DNA from: Onthophagus taurus
Lineage: Eukaryota > Arthropoda > Insecta > Coleoptera > Scarabaeidae
Length of the DNA: 64,000 nt
Direction of reading: 5' to 3'
Assembly (NCBI RefSeq): GCF_036711975.1
Contig: NC_091975.1
Coordinates: 1,242,501-1,306,500 of the forward strand
Notes under the pieces: model-generated
The model's database searches: none
Told to the model about the DNA's origin: nothing
What the model saw: the letters and a program-made list of their open reading frames with translations, nothing else
Part shown: positions 36,515 to 48,182 of the stretch, piece by piece
How the letters are laid out: the number at the start of each line of letters is the position of its first letter
Numbering within the stretch: position 1 is the first letter of the stretch
Position numbers and translations under genes: made by a program

Positions 36515-37992
36515 TTACAACCCCTCTTTCTTCCTATACTCCTCAACAACCTCACAATCCAAATACTCCAAATCCTTTTCTTGCAAAACTCCAGGTTGAA
36601 GAAACCCAATCACATTTTTCGCATGTTCTTGCAACATTTTCAACCGTTCCTCGTCAATAATTTGTTGCTTCCTCTTTTCCTGTCGAACCCGTTCCTCTTC
36701 AATCCTAATCTCCTCCTGCATTTTTTCCGCATACATTTGTCGCCTCGCTTTCGTTTGCTCGACAGCGTCCTTTTTGAGTTGTAACAATCTCATGCGAGCT
36801 TTTCCAGCGGACATTTGTTCTAATCTATTTTCCTCAGCCATTTTCGCGAGGAGTTGTTCAACGTATTTAGCGTCTTCTTCCGCTTCTTTTTTGATTCGAT
36901 CTTCGCGCTCTTTTAGTTGGTAGTCGAGAACTTGTTTGGTTTCTTCTCGTAATTTGATTTTTTTTTCTAATTCTCTTTGGTCTTTTGCTCGGTATTCGGC
37001 TAAGATTTCTTCTTCTTTGAGGATTTCGACGAAAGTTTGTCGTTCGCTGTTTCTTTGTTGTCTCAAGTACATTTCGCGAGCGATGTTTTCCATTCTTTCT
37101 TCGTTTTGTTTGTCTGAATGGGCTTTGTTCATTTCTTTGATGTGTTGTTCCCTTGCTTTGGCTTGGACGTATTCGGTTAATTTCCTGTCTTCTTCTTGTA
37201 AACGCATTCGGTCTTTTTGTTTCCATAATTCTTGGGCTTCCTTAAATTTCATCATTTCCTCTCGAGTTCTTTGTATTCTGCATTGTTTTTCTTGCAATTC
37301 CCTTTCATCCTCATCATGTGCTCTTTGTACAATATCATCAATTTTCTTTTTTTCCCTCAAAAACTCTTCGTATTGAAACCTTTTGGTTCTTTCCACCAAA
37401 ATCATTTGATCTTGCAATTCTTGTTTGTATTTGGCTTTTTGTTTCATTTCTTTCTCTTGTTGCACCTTCTGATAGTCTTCACTTTTCATTCTTGCAGCTT
37501 CCAAAGCAATCATAACCTCTTTATCTTTGAATTTCTTTGCTTGTCTTTCGGATTCTCTCTCAGCCAATTGAGTCAATAATTGTTTATTAACATAAGCAGC
37601 TTTAAGCTTTCTCTCTAAATCGCGCAGCTCATACGAATCTCGCCTTATTTGTTGTCTCAATAAGCTTTCACTCAGCTCCTCATTTTTCTTTTTAACAATT
37701 TCTTGAGCCAATTTTTCTTTTTTTGCTACCAAAGCTGATTGTAACGCCACAGCTTGTTTCTCATGCTCAATTTTATCAGCACTTTCCAACTGACTCTTTT
37801 GAATTTGCATGTAACGGGTTAAGTTCCTATATTTATTTCTTTCATCGCTCCTTGACCTTATAAGCGTAAGGCAATCTTGAGCTTTCCTCAAAGACATTTC
37901 TTTTGCTAATTGTTCCTTCTTTTCGTGAGATAACGCCTTTAATAAAGAAAAAATTAAAGCTAAATAATTATTTTAATGTAATTTTTTACCAT
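36515..37992 (-). CDS. MNS1: MNS1-like coiled-coil axonemal protein
   Basis: This encodes about 475 residues, almost all charged coiled coil rich in E, K, R and Q, typical of the trichoplein/MNS1 (TPH) family. The C-terminal EERLKMLQEHAKNVIGFL is the part most like MNS1, whose family has a comparable EH...GFLP-like ending and similar length. MNS1 proteins are microtubule inner proteins of cilia and sperm flagella. The start was set by splicing. ATG at 37990-37992 is followed at once by a donor, a 53-nt intron (37937-37989) and an acceptor, and then the open frame beginning ALSHEKKEQLAKEM continues unbroken to TAA at 36515. An unspliced internal start at 37897 would lose 16 residues. The 5' end and upstream DNA are duplicated at 38557-39285. 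Other TPH-domain proteins are the main alternative. Confidence 0.8.
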
Positions 37993-38545
37993 CCTTATTG
38001 TCACAATTTCTTGACGTAGAAAATAAATAATAAATAAAAAGTAACATAACCTAAAAAGTTAGAGCGGTTTAATATTGCGACATCTATCGCTAACACTACG
38101 AAACACTCATTAAAATACTTGACATTTAACGAATTTTATTGTTATAAATTAATAATACAACACTATTTTTGTAAAATAAACCCAAAATTAGATTAATTTA
38201 TGATTATTAAGCAAAAACAATAATTATATTATTAAAAAGTACAATAAAATTAAATCGATTTTGAGCGTCATCTTTTATTCAATCACTGAACGAACGATCC
38301 AAAAAATGTTAAACTCAACTTTTTCGAATTTATTTAATGTACATCGGTAATCGGTTAAAAATGAAGTCTTTGCATTGATTACACGATTACAGTCCAATTT
38401 TGCAAAATGTTAGATACCCAATTCCGTTGATTATTAAATCGCCTCAGAAGAATTACAGTTTTCTGTATATTAGATAAATAATAATGCCTCAAAAAACTCA
38501 ACTGCTATAACTACAAAGAGATAACTTTTAGATAACAAGAACGAA
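37807..38545. repeat. Tandem duplication unit 1: MNS1 5' end plus upstream DNA
   Basis: This unit recurs 750 bp away at 38557-39285 with about 97% identity by eye. It includes the first ~45 codons, the mini-intron, the 5' UTR and about 550 bp upstream. Differences are single bases and a small deletion near the right end. Confidence 0.9.
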
Positions 38546-38742
38546 TTGAAATATTTTGCATGTAACGGGTTAAGTTCCTATATTTATTTCTTTCATCGCT
38601 CCTTGACCTTATAAGTGTAAGGCAATCTTGAGCTTTCCTCAAAGACATTTCTTTTGCTAATTGTTCCTTCTTTTCGTGAGATAACGCCTTTAATAAAGAA
38701 AAAATTAAAGCTAAATAATCATTTTAATGTAATTTTTTACCA
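38520..38742 (-). pseudogene. Truncated MNS1 5' copy
   Basis: The duplicate keeps the ATG, the 53-nt intron and the frame through RNLTRYMQ, then leaves the homologous region and runs into NISIRS... and a stop near 38515, giving about 61 residues. The coiled coil is almost entirely missing. It lies upstream of the intact gene in the same orientation with its own copy of the promoter. It could be transcribed, either as a short product or as a second promoter reading into MNS1. I regard it as a pseudogene. Confidence 0.75.
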
Positions 38743-39285
38743 TCCTTATTGTCACAATTTCTTGACGTAGAAAATAAATAATAAACAAAAAGTAACATAA
38801 CCTAAAAACTTAGAGCGGTTTAATTTTGCGACATCTATCGTTAACACTACGAAACACTAATTAAATTACTTGACATTTAACGAATTTTATTTTTATAAAT
38901 TAATACTAAAACACTATTTTTGTAAAATAAACCCAAAATTAGATTAATTTATGATTATTAAGCAAAAGCAATAATTATATTATTAAAAAGTACAATAAAA
39001 TTAAATCGATTTTGAGCGTCATCTTTTATTCAATCACTGAACGAACGATCCAAAAAATGTTAAACTCAACTTTTTCGAATTTATTTAATGTACATCGGTA
39101 ATCGGTTAAAAATGAAGTCTTTGCATTGATTACACGATTACAGTCCAATTTTGCAAAATGTTAGATACCCAATTCCGTTGATTATTGAATCGCCTCAGAA
39201 GAATTACAGTTTTCTGTATATTAGATAAATAATAATGCCTCAAAAAACTCTATAACTACAAAGAGATAACTCTTCTAACAGCAGC
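38557..39285. repeat. Tandem duplication unit 2
   Basis: The copy of 37807-38545 shifted by 750 bp. It ends about 90 bp from the stop codon of anoctamin B, so the two genes are separated only by this duplicate. Confidence 0.9.
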
Positions 39286-39342
39286 ATAAAAAGTCATCAT
39301 TGTAAATAATAAAAAACATTTTAATTTATAATTTAAGCTGTT

Positions 39343-39348
39343 TTTATT
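39343..39348 (-). terminator. Polyadenylation signal AATAAA for anoctamin B
   Basis: The minus strand reads AATAAA 27 nt beyond the TGA stop, which would give a 3' UTR of only about 50 nt before the MNS1 duplicate. Confidence 0.5.
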
Positions 39349-39374
39349 TTGTATTTAAGATGTTTGTACATGAA

Positions 39375-42300
39375 TCATATTCTAGGAATATGAACTCCAT
39401 CCGGAAACTTTTTACGACTCGGATCATTATACAAATCATTCAACATCTTCTGTTTAACTTCCCTCACTAAAATTTCTTCGTGCAAAACGCGTTCTTTAAA
39501 AACTCGCGGCTTTTCATTTAAAATACCTTTTAATAAGCCGCACATAAACATGATTAATTGCTAAAATAAAAGGAACAATTTAAAGTTAAAACTTAAAGAA
39601 ACATATTTACCTCGTAAAGAATTAAAAAAAGTAGTTGTGCGATAAAAATCACGTAAAATTCGGATTTGTGGGTGTACTTTTCAGCACTGCTTGGGGGGTG
39701 GCGGTGTCCTGAATAATAACAAACTCCCTGGGATTGTGTTGATTTTTCTGCGAGATCAGCTGAATCAAATTCTAAAGAATCAAGATTAACTTTTATATAC
39801 ATAATTTAGATTATTTTGGATGAATTTAACTAACCAGAAAGCATAAATTTATAGTAACCCCCTTCAGTTTTATAATAAAATTTGTATAGAAGCCAAGATA
39901 TGGTTGAGCTTGAAAATACAATCACGCAGCCCTAAAATAACATATTTATAAAGAATTTTGAAAGATGTGTTAGTAAGATGATACATTTACAAAAGTGGCG
40001 ATGTGGTAAACCCATCTTATTATTTTGTTGTAAGGCCCTAATCCGCTTGCTTTCATCGGAATACATTTCCTGCTGTATTTCGTGAACTTAATCGCTTCTA
40101 TTCTAATTTTGAAAATGTTTCTGATCACCGCAAAAAGCGGGGCTAAAGGGAAAGCGGAGACGAAACCGAGAATTATCGCGTATTGGGAAACTAAAAACAT
40201 TAATGTAATAAATAATTAATTTAATAACAATTAAAAATTACTTATATCGAAGAAATTACTGTAGGTGAAAAGTCGACTCGATCGTAACAAACTAAAATCC
40301 ATCTCCCATTGGGGTAAATTTACAACATCAAGCTTCCCCGCTTTAACGTTAATAAACCTAAAACATATTTAATTAATCTTAATTAATTAATTAATAATTA
40401 TTTACATTCTTGTAAATTGTGCAAAAAGAATCTTTGCACTACCCAAGCAAAAAAGCGCCCCCAAAGCGACCCCTAAGTTTTGAAAGCAACCATGTGGGCC
40501 GCATAAATCGTGAGTAAATTCTTTGATTAAGTAATATTTTTGGGTTGTTCCCGGATGGTCATAAGCGCGACCCTTTAAATTTCAAAATTATTTAAAAAAT
40601 TAATTTGTTTTAATTAATTTCTACCCGAATAAAAGTGAGATAAATAAGCGAACTGAATCGATTTGCAAATAATAAAATCGAATGTTTCAAAATGTAAGAA
40701 TGGTCGTAATTATGTGGGGTACTTGGAACCTCAATTCTTGTAAAATAAGCCGCCGCCATCGGTAACCAAGTAACAAATCCATGGAATTGCATAAACAGCA
40801 TGAACCCACCAAAGATTTTGCTGAAAAATGATGCTTGTACCACCGTTTTTTTATCAATGCTGTACATGATATAGAAAGAAAGGCGATTTCCGATGATGAC
40901 CATGCATATTCCGAATAAAATTAATCCGAATCCCTAAAAATAAAGATAAATAAAAATTTGTTTTGCACATTAAGTTCTTTGTGTTACCAATAAAACGATA
41001 CAACCATTTGTGAAAGATAAAGTGAAAAATCTTTGACACTTTGGAATGTAATGTTCTTGTTCTCCCGTTGCGGTGTTGGTGCGGGTGCGTTTGGCTATTT
41101 TGACATATTCTGGTCGCATATCTTTTTGCCAACGGAGATTAAGAACGTTCCATCTCATTCTGAGGAGATTTAATCGCCTTTTCCAGAAATATATGACGAG
41201 TATTCCTGGAATTTGTATTGATTAAGGAAATAATTTAAAAAGTTTTTGTCAAATTTTCAAAAAATATTAAAAATTAAGTGTTTTGAAATATATGGATTAT
41301 TGTAGCTCTTTCACTTTTGCTTCAATTCCGGAATTAAAGCACATTGGAAAAAAAATTTTAAAACAAAACTTGTAGCAAATTTTGTTCTTAACAATATTGC
41401 TCTCTTTAACTTTTGCTGTCAGATTCATCAATAACGAGAAAAATATGAAAATGTGAAAATCAACCATATAAAGCTTGTCTAAATGCATAAGGACTAGTTT
41501 ATAGCAAGTCCAAGTTGGTGAGAATGACTGAAAACTGCACCACCATTGTCCAAAATTGGTTTATAACTTATATATCTCCTTTGTCATCAAGTCGAGGGAT
41601 CTTGGGGATCCTTGACTGCCTGGAGGTCCTCTATTAGCTGCTTGATTTCAGTTATCATCACGTCGAGGAAATTCTGGACTACCTGAAGTTCCAATCTTGT
41701 TTTAATCTTAGTTGTCATCAAGTCGAAAAAATCCTGAGCATTTTTAACTACCTGGAGTTATGCTACTCCCCTCTTGATGTCATTAAACCGAAGAATTTTG
41801 GGGGTCTTGGACTACTATTTTGGCCTTGACCTTGACCATCGTGTTCAACTAGTTTATGAATATTTTGGACTACCTGGTGCTTTATCATTGCCTCCTCGAT
41901 CTCCGCTATTATCAAGTAGAGACGTTCTTGAACCTGGAGTACCTCGGGAACCATTATTTTCACTTTACCCTTCATGTTCGTCCAGTATAGGAGATTCTGG
42001 CCTACCAGAGGAACCATCTTATACTAACGTTCTTGAAGTATTTGGAGGTATCTCCTTGACACCAGTTTTTGAGAAGATCTTGGTTTACCCGAAAATCCAT
42101 CTTTGCCTTCTTGACCTACATTGCCATCTAATTCAGGAGATCCTGATGATTTTGGACTACCTAAAGGAACCCCAATTTGGCCTTTATTATCTTGAACCCC
42201 TCATTAACCAGTTCCTGTCTCCTTGATGTCAGTTATTATCAAGTGTAGGAGATTCTGGGGATTCCTGGACTACCTTGAGGTTCGTCCTTGTTTCCTTGGC

Positions 42301-45300
42301 GTTAGTTATCATTAGGGCACGGAACTTCTGTAACAAAACGATACGATTTCCCCCCTCCACTCGTTCTGATTAAAAGAACAGCATACTGTTCAGTGGGAAA
42401 TGAAAATTTCAAGTTAGAAAAAAATTGTTTTAACAAACACTGTTCCTGATGCAATTCTTAACAAATATTGTTAACAACATTTTTTGATTTAATCAATAAT
42501 TAAGGAGATAACCTCAAAATAATAATTTTTCCGTTTTTATACATAATTATACTTAGATGCTTAATTAATAGAGATGTAAAAATTTGTTATTAAGATAATT
42601 GATTCAAAATCGAAATTGAAACAAATTTTATTTAAAACATTTTTTGATAAAAACAATAATTATTGAGATAATTAATTTTGATAGCATACTATTCAGAGGG
42701 AAATTAAAATTTCAAGTTAGAAAAAAATTGTATTAACAAACACTGTTCCTGAAGTAATTCTAAACAAATTTTGTTAACAAAATTTTTTGATTAAATCAAC
42801 TATAAGGATATAACCTCAAAAATATTAATTTTTGTAGCACACTGTTCAGTGGGAAATGAAAATTTCAAGTTAGAAAAAAATTGTTTTAACAAACACTGTT
42901 CCTGATGCAATTCTTAACAAATATTGTTAACAACATTTTTTGATTTAATCAATAATTAAGGAGATAACCTCAAAATAATAATTTTTGAATTTTTATACAT
43001 AATTACACTTAGACGCTTAATTAATAGAGATGTAAAATTTTCTTATTAAGATAATTGATTCAAAATCGAAATTGAAACAAATTTTATTTAAAACATTTTT
43101 TGATAAAAACAATAATTATTGAGATAATTAATTTTGATAGCATACTATTCAGAGGGAAATTAAAATTTCAAGTTAGCAAAAAATTGTATTAACAAACACT
43201 GTTCCTGAAGTAATTCTAAACAAATTTTGTTAACAACATTTTTTGATTAAATCAACAATAAGGATATAACCTCAAAAATATTAATTTTTGTAGCATACTG
43301 TTCAGTGGGAAATGAAAATTTCAAGTTAGAAAAAAATTGTTTTAACAAACACTGTTTCTGATGCAATTCTTAACAAATATTGTTAACAAAATTTTTTGAT
43401 TTAATTAATAATTAAGGAGATAACCTCAAAATAATAATTTTTTAATTTTTATACATAATTACACTTAGACGCTTAATTAATAGAGATGTAAAATTTTTTT
43501 ATTAAGATAATTGATTCAAAATCGAAATTGAAACAAATTTTATTTAAAACATTTTTTGATAAAAACAATAATTATTGAGATAATTAATTTTGATAGCATA
43601 CTATTCAGAGGGAAATTAAAATTTCAAGTTAGCAAAAAATTGTATTAACAAACACTGTTCCTAAAGCAATTCTTAACAAATATTGTTAACAAAATTTTTT
43701 GATTTAATTAATAATTAAGGAGATAACCTCAAAATAATAATTTTTGAATTTTTATACATAATTACACTTAGACGCTTAATTAATAGAGATGTAAAAATTT
43801 GTTATTAAGATAATTGATTCAAAATCGAAATTGAAACAAATTTTATTTAAAACATTTTTTGATAAAAACAATAATTATTGAGATAATTAATTTTGATAGC
43901 ATACTATTCAGAGGGAAATTAAAATTTCAAGTTAGCAAAAAATTGTATTAACAAACACTGTTCCTGAAGCAATTCTTAACAAATATTGTTAACAAAATTT
44001 TTTGATTTAATTAATAATTAAGGAGATAACCTCAAAATAATAATTTTTGAATTTTTATACATAATTACACTTAGACGCTTAATTAATAGAGATGTAAAAT
44101 TTTTTTATTAAGATAATTGATTCAAAATCGAAATTGAAACAAGTTTTATTTAAAACATTTTTTGATAAAAACAATAATTATTGAGATAATTACTTTTGAT
44201 AGTATACTATTCAGAGGGAAATTACACTGTTAACTGTGAACTCTGTTCCAGAAGTAATTCTAAACAAATATTGTTAATAAAAATTTTTGGTTTGATCAAT
44301 AATTAAGAACATATCCTCAAAAAAATGTTTATATATATATTTTCATATATTTTTTATTGAAAAAATTGTTATAGAATTTAATTTAGAACAACTTTTGTAT
44401 GAGTGGAGGGGGGAAATCGTGTCGTTTTGTTACAAAAGTTCCGTGCCCTATTTATAAGGTAGTTAAATTGTTCAAAATGTTTCGAAATAGGTCGATCTCA
44501 TGTTGTTCAAAATAATTGAAAACTGGATAAAAACAATTGAAAAATTAATTACCCCAAACTGACATCAAAATTCCATAAACGCTTGAAAAGATAGTATCCA
44601 AAACGACCCCTTTTTTCATGGCAGCACAATATTTGTTGTATTTCTCGTATTTACATGTAACATTGTTAGAGCAAACCGGACACAACGTCAAATTGCTTTG
44701 GCATATTTCTTCATCGACTACATTGTGATTCTTAAATATTGCCATTAATAACCCAGCAATGTAGAAAACTATACCGACCAAGGCAGCCAAAGCTAGGCAC
44801 CGCATATAAAAATCCATAAAAGCGAAGTAAATCGCTATTTTGGTGCCGAAATATTTTTCGATTAAATTTAACGGTTGATTTTTATAAACGCATAAAAAAC
44901 TTGCCCAATATTTAGCTAAAAGCTAAGAAAAAAAATTTTTGACAATACAATTTTAAATTTATCTACTTGTCTATCAGTAAGTTGCCCCATTTTCGTCCAC
45001 TCATAAGCACCGTCGTGTAAAGGATACGCATCAGCAAATATTCCCTTTGAAAGTAATTTATCAACCCCATAATCGTTGGCGTTTACATCAAACCAAGTTT
45101 TCGTCATTAATAGATATAGTAGCATTGATTTTTCAGCTTTTGTAGGTTTAGTCGGTCTTAAATCCATTAAAGTATCCCTTATTATCCATAAAATAAATTT
45201 AAATTAATAAAAAAAAATTAAATTAATATAACTTACGGTGCTCTTCGAAAAATACGAGAAGAATCTTTCAAATCGATTTCAGTTTGAAATAATTTCCAAT

Positions 45301-45761
45301 TATATTGCGTTTCAGACGAATAATACGGGTTAATATAAGACAAATTAATTTTATAAGCAGTAGCTAACTCCTGAACTAAAATATCAGGAATTGTTAATCG
45401 TACAAATAAAAACTTGGTGTAATGAATTCCATAATCCATGTTTACATCAACCCCTTTCGCAGATAAAGCATTCAAAAAGTTATGCGCGTACTTTGCGTTT
45501 TCAAAGCTTTGTAGCTTCTTGTTGGGGATTACGATTACGTAATCAACTTCTTTCTGTTTCGATGGTGGTTTTTGTGGTTCTTCTTCTATCTAAAAATTTT
45601 TTTATTACTAACTCAATCTAATTCAATTAATAAATGAAATAAATTCGTACAATTGGTTCATTTAGAAATGATATTGCAGAATAAAATCGAGTGTCGCTTA
45701 AACTGTCTTCGCTTGTCTCTACATTAATTGCTTGGTAAGCTGCTTGCTTTCTTGGAAACAT
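39375..45761 (-). CDS. Anoctamin/TMEM16 paralog B, 834 aa
   Basis: Anoctamins are dimeric membrane proteins acting as calcium-activated chloride channels or lipid scramblases. Twelve exons join in frame: 45651-45761, 45237-45589, 44967-45177, 44553-44922, 40988-41205, 40625-40933, 40406-40572, 40242-40357, 39985-40190, 39835-39931, 39611-39771, 39375-39560, giving 834 codons plus stop. Landmarks are a cytosolic dimerisation domain (residues ~45-225) ending LLSKGIFADAYPLHDG, EKYFGTKIAIYFAF before TM1, a cysteine-rich loop with CPVC (~265-330), RPEYVK after TM2, GRAYDHPG then CGPHGC before TM6, FPLAPLFA in TM7-8, and a C-terminal helix. By alignment with ANO1 from memory, acidic calcium ligands are replaced (F577 in TM6, K646 and E650 in TM8). 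Other introns are about 45-80 nt, but intron 4 is 3.3 kb of repeats. The subfamily is unassigned. Confidence 0.9.
41290..41475. repeat. Diverged satellite monomer inside gene B intron 4
   Basis: Shares TTGTAGCAAATTTT, TTCTTAACAATATTGCTCTC and GAGAAAAATATGAAAA with the 59-62-kb satellite in the same order and orientation. A single copy. Confidence 0.75.
41580..42310 (+). repeat. ~60-bp degenerate repeat with collagen-like reading
   Basis: Units of roughly 60-65 bp begin TCATCAAGTCGA-like and contain GGACTACCTGGA-like words. The plus strand in places reads Gly-X-Y triplets (GDSGLPEEP, GLPGA, EPGVPREP, GDPDDFGLPKG), with stops and shifts between them. It may be a decayed collagen-like coding fragment or just a minisatellite with that reading. 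It lies antisense within intron 4 of anoctamin B. The 150-codon frame at 41774-42226 runs through it. Confidence 0.45.
42313..44450. mobile_element. GGGCACGG MITE with internally amplified repeats
   Basis: Ends TAGGGCACGGAACTTCTG and its inverse (44402-44450) match the 29427-30065 MITE, but the element is 2.1 kb instead of 0.64 kb. The interior is tandemly amplified. The word ACTTAGACGCTTAATTAATA (ACTTAGATGC in the first unit) recurs at about 42548, 43006, 43464, 43766 and 44068, so unit lengths are about 458, 458, 302 and 302 bp, the longer unit being the shorter one plus about 157 bp. There is no transposase. It makes up most of intron 4 of anoctamin B. Confidence 0.85.
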
Positions 45762-46363
45762 ATCTCAACTTGGAAGAAAATTTAATTTTAGAATTGAACT
45801 CAAAATTGCGAATATTATGGAGATGTCATAAACGTCTATTTTCTTTTGACAAGTTTTAATAAGATTTTTTTTGTTTTTTTTAATAATTCTGATACTGGAT
45901 CATCATCAAATGGATTGGCATAACGAGATACGTTATTTCGCAGAATATTTTTTGGTATAAGAAGTTTCCACTGATACCACTGAAGAATTTTGGACATTTT
46001 GAACGGAAGAGTCTTGGAGTTCCACAACCATGACATTCATCATCATGTCCACATATTGTCTATCTTGTTAATAATGTGACCAGATGTGTCTAAATATATC
46101 CAATCTTGTCTAAGTATGTCTAAATATTTCCAATCGTGTCTAAATTGGCTAAAATATATCATGGCCAAATAAGAAGAGCTGAAAGAGACAAAGGACAGGT
46201 GGAAGATAGAGGCTCGATGAAAAGCTAACGAAGGAACTATTTAGAGACTGTTATTTATTCTGACATTTGAAGATTTGGAAAAATTATGTTCAAACCAGTT
46301 GTTTATTTAAACTTTAATAATTTATTTAAACTTTTTGTACATTAATTAGTCGTTAAATAAAGG
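45498..46363. repeat. Segmental duplication copy 1 (gene B 5' end to gene A 3' end)
   Basis: 45800-46363 recurs at 47560-48182. Copy 1 ends with the last six codons and stop of anoctamin A (about 46346-46363), abandoned far from the real gene. At its other end it includes the true gene B exons 1-2. Confidence 0.8.
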
Positions 46364-47512
46364 TGTAAAAATTTGTTATTAAGATAATTGATTCAAAATC
46401 GAAATTGAAACAAATTTTATTTAAAATATTTTTTGATAAAAACAATAATTATTGAGATAATTAATTTTGATAGCATACTATTCAGAGGGAAATTAAAATT
46501 TCAAGTTAGCAAAAAATTGTATTAACAAACACTGTTCCTGAAGTAATTCTAAACAAATTTTGTTAACAAAATTTTTTGATTAAATCAACAATAAGGATAT
46601 AACCTCAAAAATATAAATTTTTGTAGCATACTGTTCAGTGGGAAATGAAAATTTCAAGTTAGAAAAAAATTGTTTTAACAAACACTGTTCCTGAAGCAAT
46701 TCTTAACAAATATTGTTAACAAAATTTTTTGATTTAATTAATAATTAAGGAGATAACCTCAAAATAATAATTTTTGAATTTTTATACATAATTACACTTA
46801 GACGCTTAATTAATAGAGATGTAAAATTTTTTTATTAAGATAATTGATTCAAAATCGAAATTGAAACAAATTTTATTTAAAACATTTTTTGATAAAAACA
46901 ATAATTATTGAGATAATTACTTTTGATAGCATACTATTCAGAGGGAAATTAAAATTTTAAGTTACCAAAAAATTTTATTAACGAACACTGTTCCTGAAGT
47001 AATTCTAAACAAATTTTGTTAACAAAATTTTTTGATTAAATCAACAATAAGGATATAACCTCAAAAATATTAATTTTTGTAGCATACTGTTCAGTGGGAA
47101 ATTAAAATTTCAAGTTAGAAAAAAATTGTTTTAACAAACACTGTTCCTGATGCAATTCTTAACAAATATTGTTAACAACATTTTTTGATTTAATTAATAA
47201 TTAAGGAGATAACCTCAAAATAATGATTTTTGAATTTTTATACATAATTACACTTAGACGCTTAATTAATAGAGATGTAAAATTTTTTTATTAAGATAAT
47301 TGATTCAAAATCGAAATTGAAACAAATTTTATTTAAAACATTTTTTGATAAAAACAATAATTATTGAGATAATTACTTTTGATAGCATACTATTCAGAGG
47401 GAAATTAAAATTTCAAGATAGCAAAAAATTGTATTAACAAACACTGTTCCTGAAGTAATTCTAAACAAATTTTGTTAACAACATTTTTTGATTAAATCAA
47501 CAATAAGGATAA
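46363..47512. repeat. MITE-derived satellite array without ends
   Basis: Consists only of interior units of the GGGCACGG MITE (about 2.5 units of the ~455-bp type, ACTTAGACGC at about 46797 and 47250) in the same orientation as in gene B. No terminal inverted repeat is present at either side. It sits exactly at the junction between the two copies of the intergenic duplication. Confidence 0.8.
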
Positions 47513-47515
47513 TAA

Positions 47516-48182
47516 TTTTCAAAGCTTTGTAGCTTCTTGTTGGGTTGGGTTAATACTTGTTAAAAATGCGAATATTATGGAGATGTCATAAACGTCTATT
47601 TTCTTTTGACAATTTTTAATAAGATTTTTTTTGTTTTTTTAATAATTCTGATACTGGATCATCATCAAATGGATTGGCATAACGAGATACGTTATTTCCC
47701 AGAATATTTTTTGGTATAAGAAGTTTCCACTGATACCACTGAAGAATTTTGGACATTTTGAACGGAAGAGTCTTGGAGTTCCACAACCATGACATTCATC
47801 TTCATGTCCACATATTGTCTATCTTGTTAATAATGTGACCAGATGTGTCTAAATATATCCAATCTTGTCTAAGTATGTCTAAAAATTTCCAATCGTGTCT
47901 AAATTGGCTAAAATATATCATGGCCAAATAAGAAGAGCTGAAAGAGACAAAGGATAGGTGGAAGATAGAGGCTCGATGAAAAGCTAACGAAGGAACTATT
48001 TAGAGACTATTATTTATTCTGACTTTTGAAGATTTGGAAAAATTATGTTCAAAAGTATTGTATTATAAAAAAGTTTGCTTTAAATTGCTTTTTATTTCAT
48101 GGCGATATCTCAACCAGTTGTTTATTTAAACTTTAATAATTTATTTAAACTTTTTGTACATTAATTAGTCGTTAAATAAAGG
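47516..48182. repeat. Segmental duplication copy 2
   Basis: Begins with 28 bp of anoctamin B exon 2 (TTTCAAAGCTTTGTAGCTTC, matching about 45500-45527), then lacks the 45527-45795 part (exon 1 included) and continues as the copy of 45800-46363. It ends in the authentic last exon of anoctamin A. A 1-nt deletion in a T run shows the 66-codon frame of copy 1 (45836-46036) is not conserved. Confidence 0.8.
48140..48145 (-). terminator. Polyadenylation signal AATAAA for anoctamin A
   Basis: The minus strand reads AATAAA 20 nt after the TAA stop, with a second at 48121-48126. The 3' UTR is probably under 100 nt. Confidence 0.5.

Noticed and set aside
36936..37376. 146-codon plus-strand frame
   Set aside because: Antisense shadow of the MNS1-like coiled coil, whose biased codons leave the opposite strand open.
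39300..42020. Calling the short minus-strand frames here separate small genes
   Set aside because: They are exons of anoctamin B plus intronic repeat readings. Splice phases join the exons into one protein.
45836..46036. 66-codon minus-strand frame upstream of anoctamin B
   Set aside because: It lies in the duplicated intergenic DNA, and the second copy has a 1-nt deletion in a T run that breaks the frame, so it is not under coding constraint.
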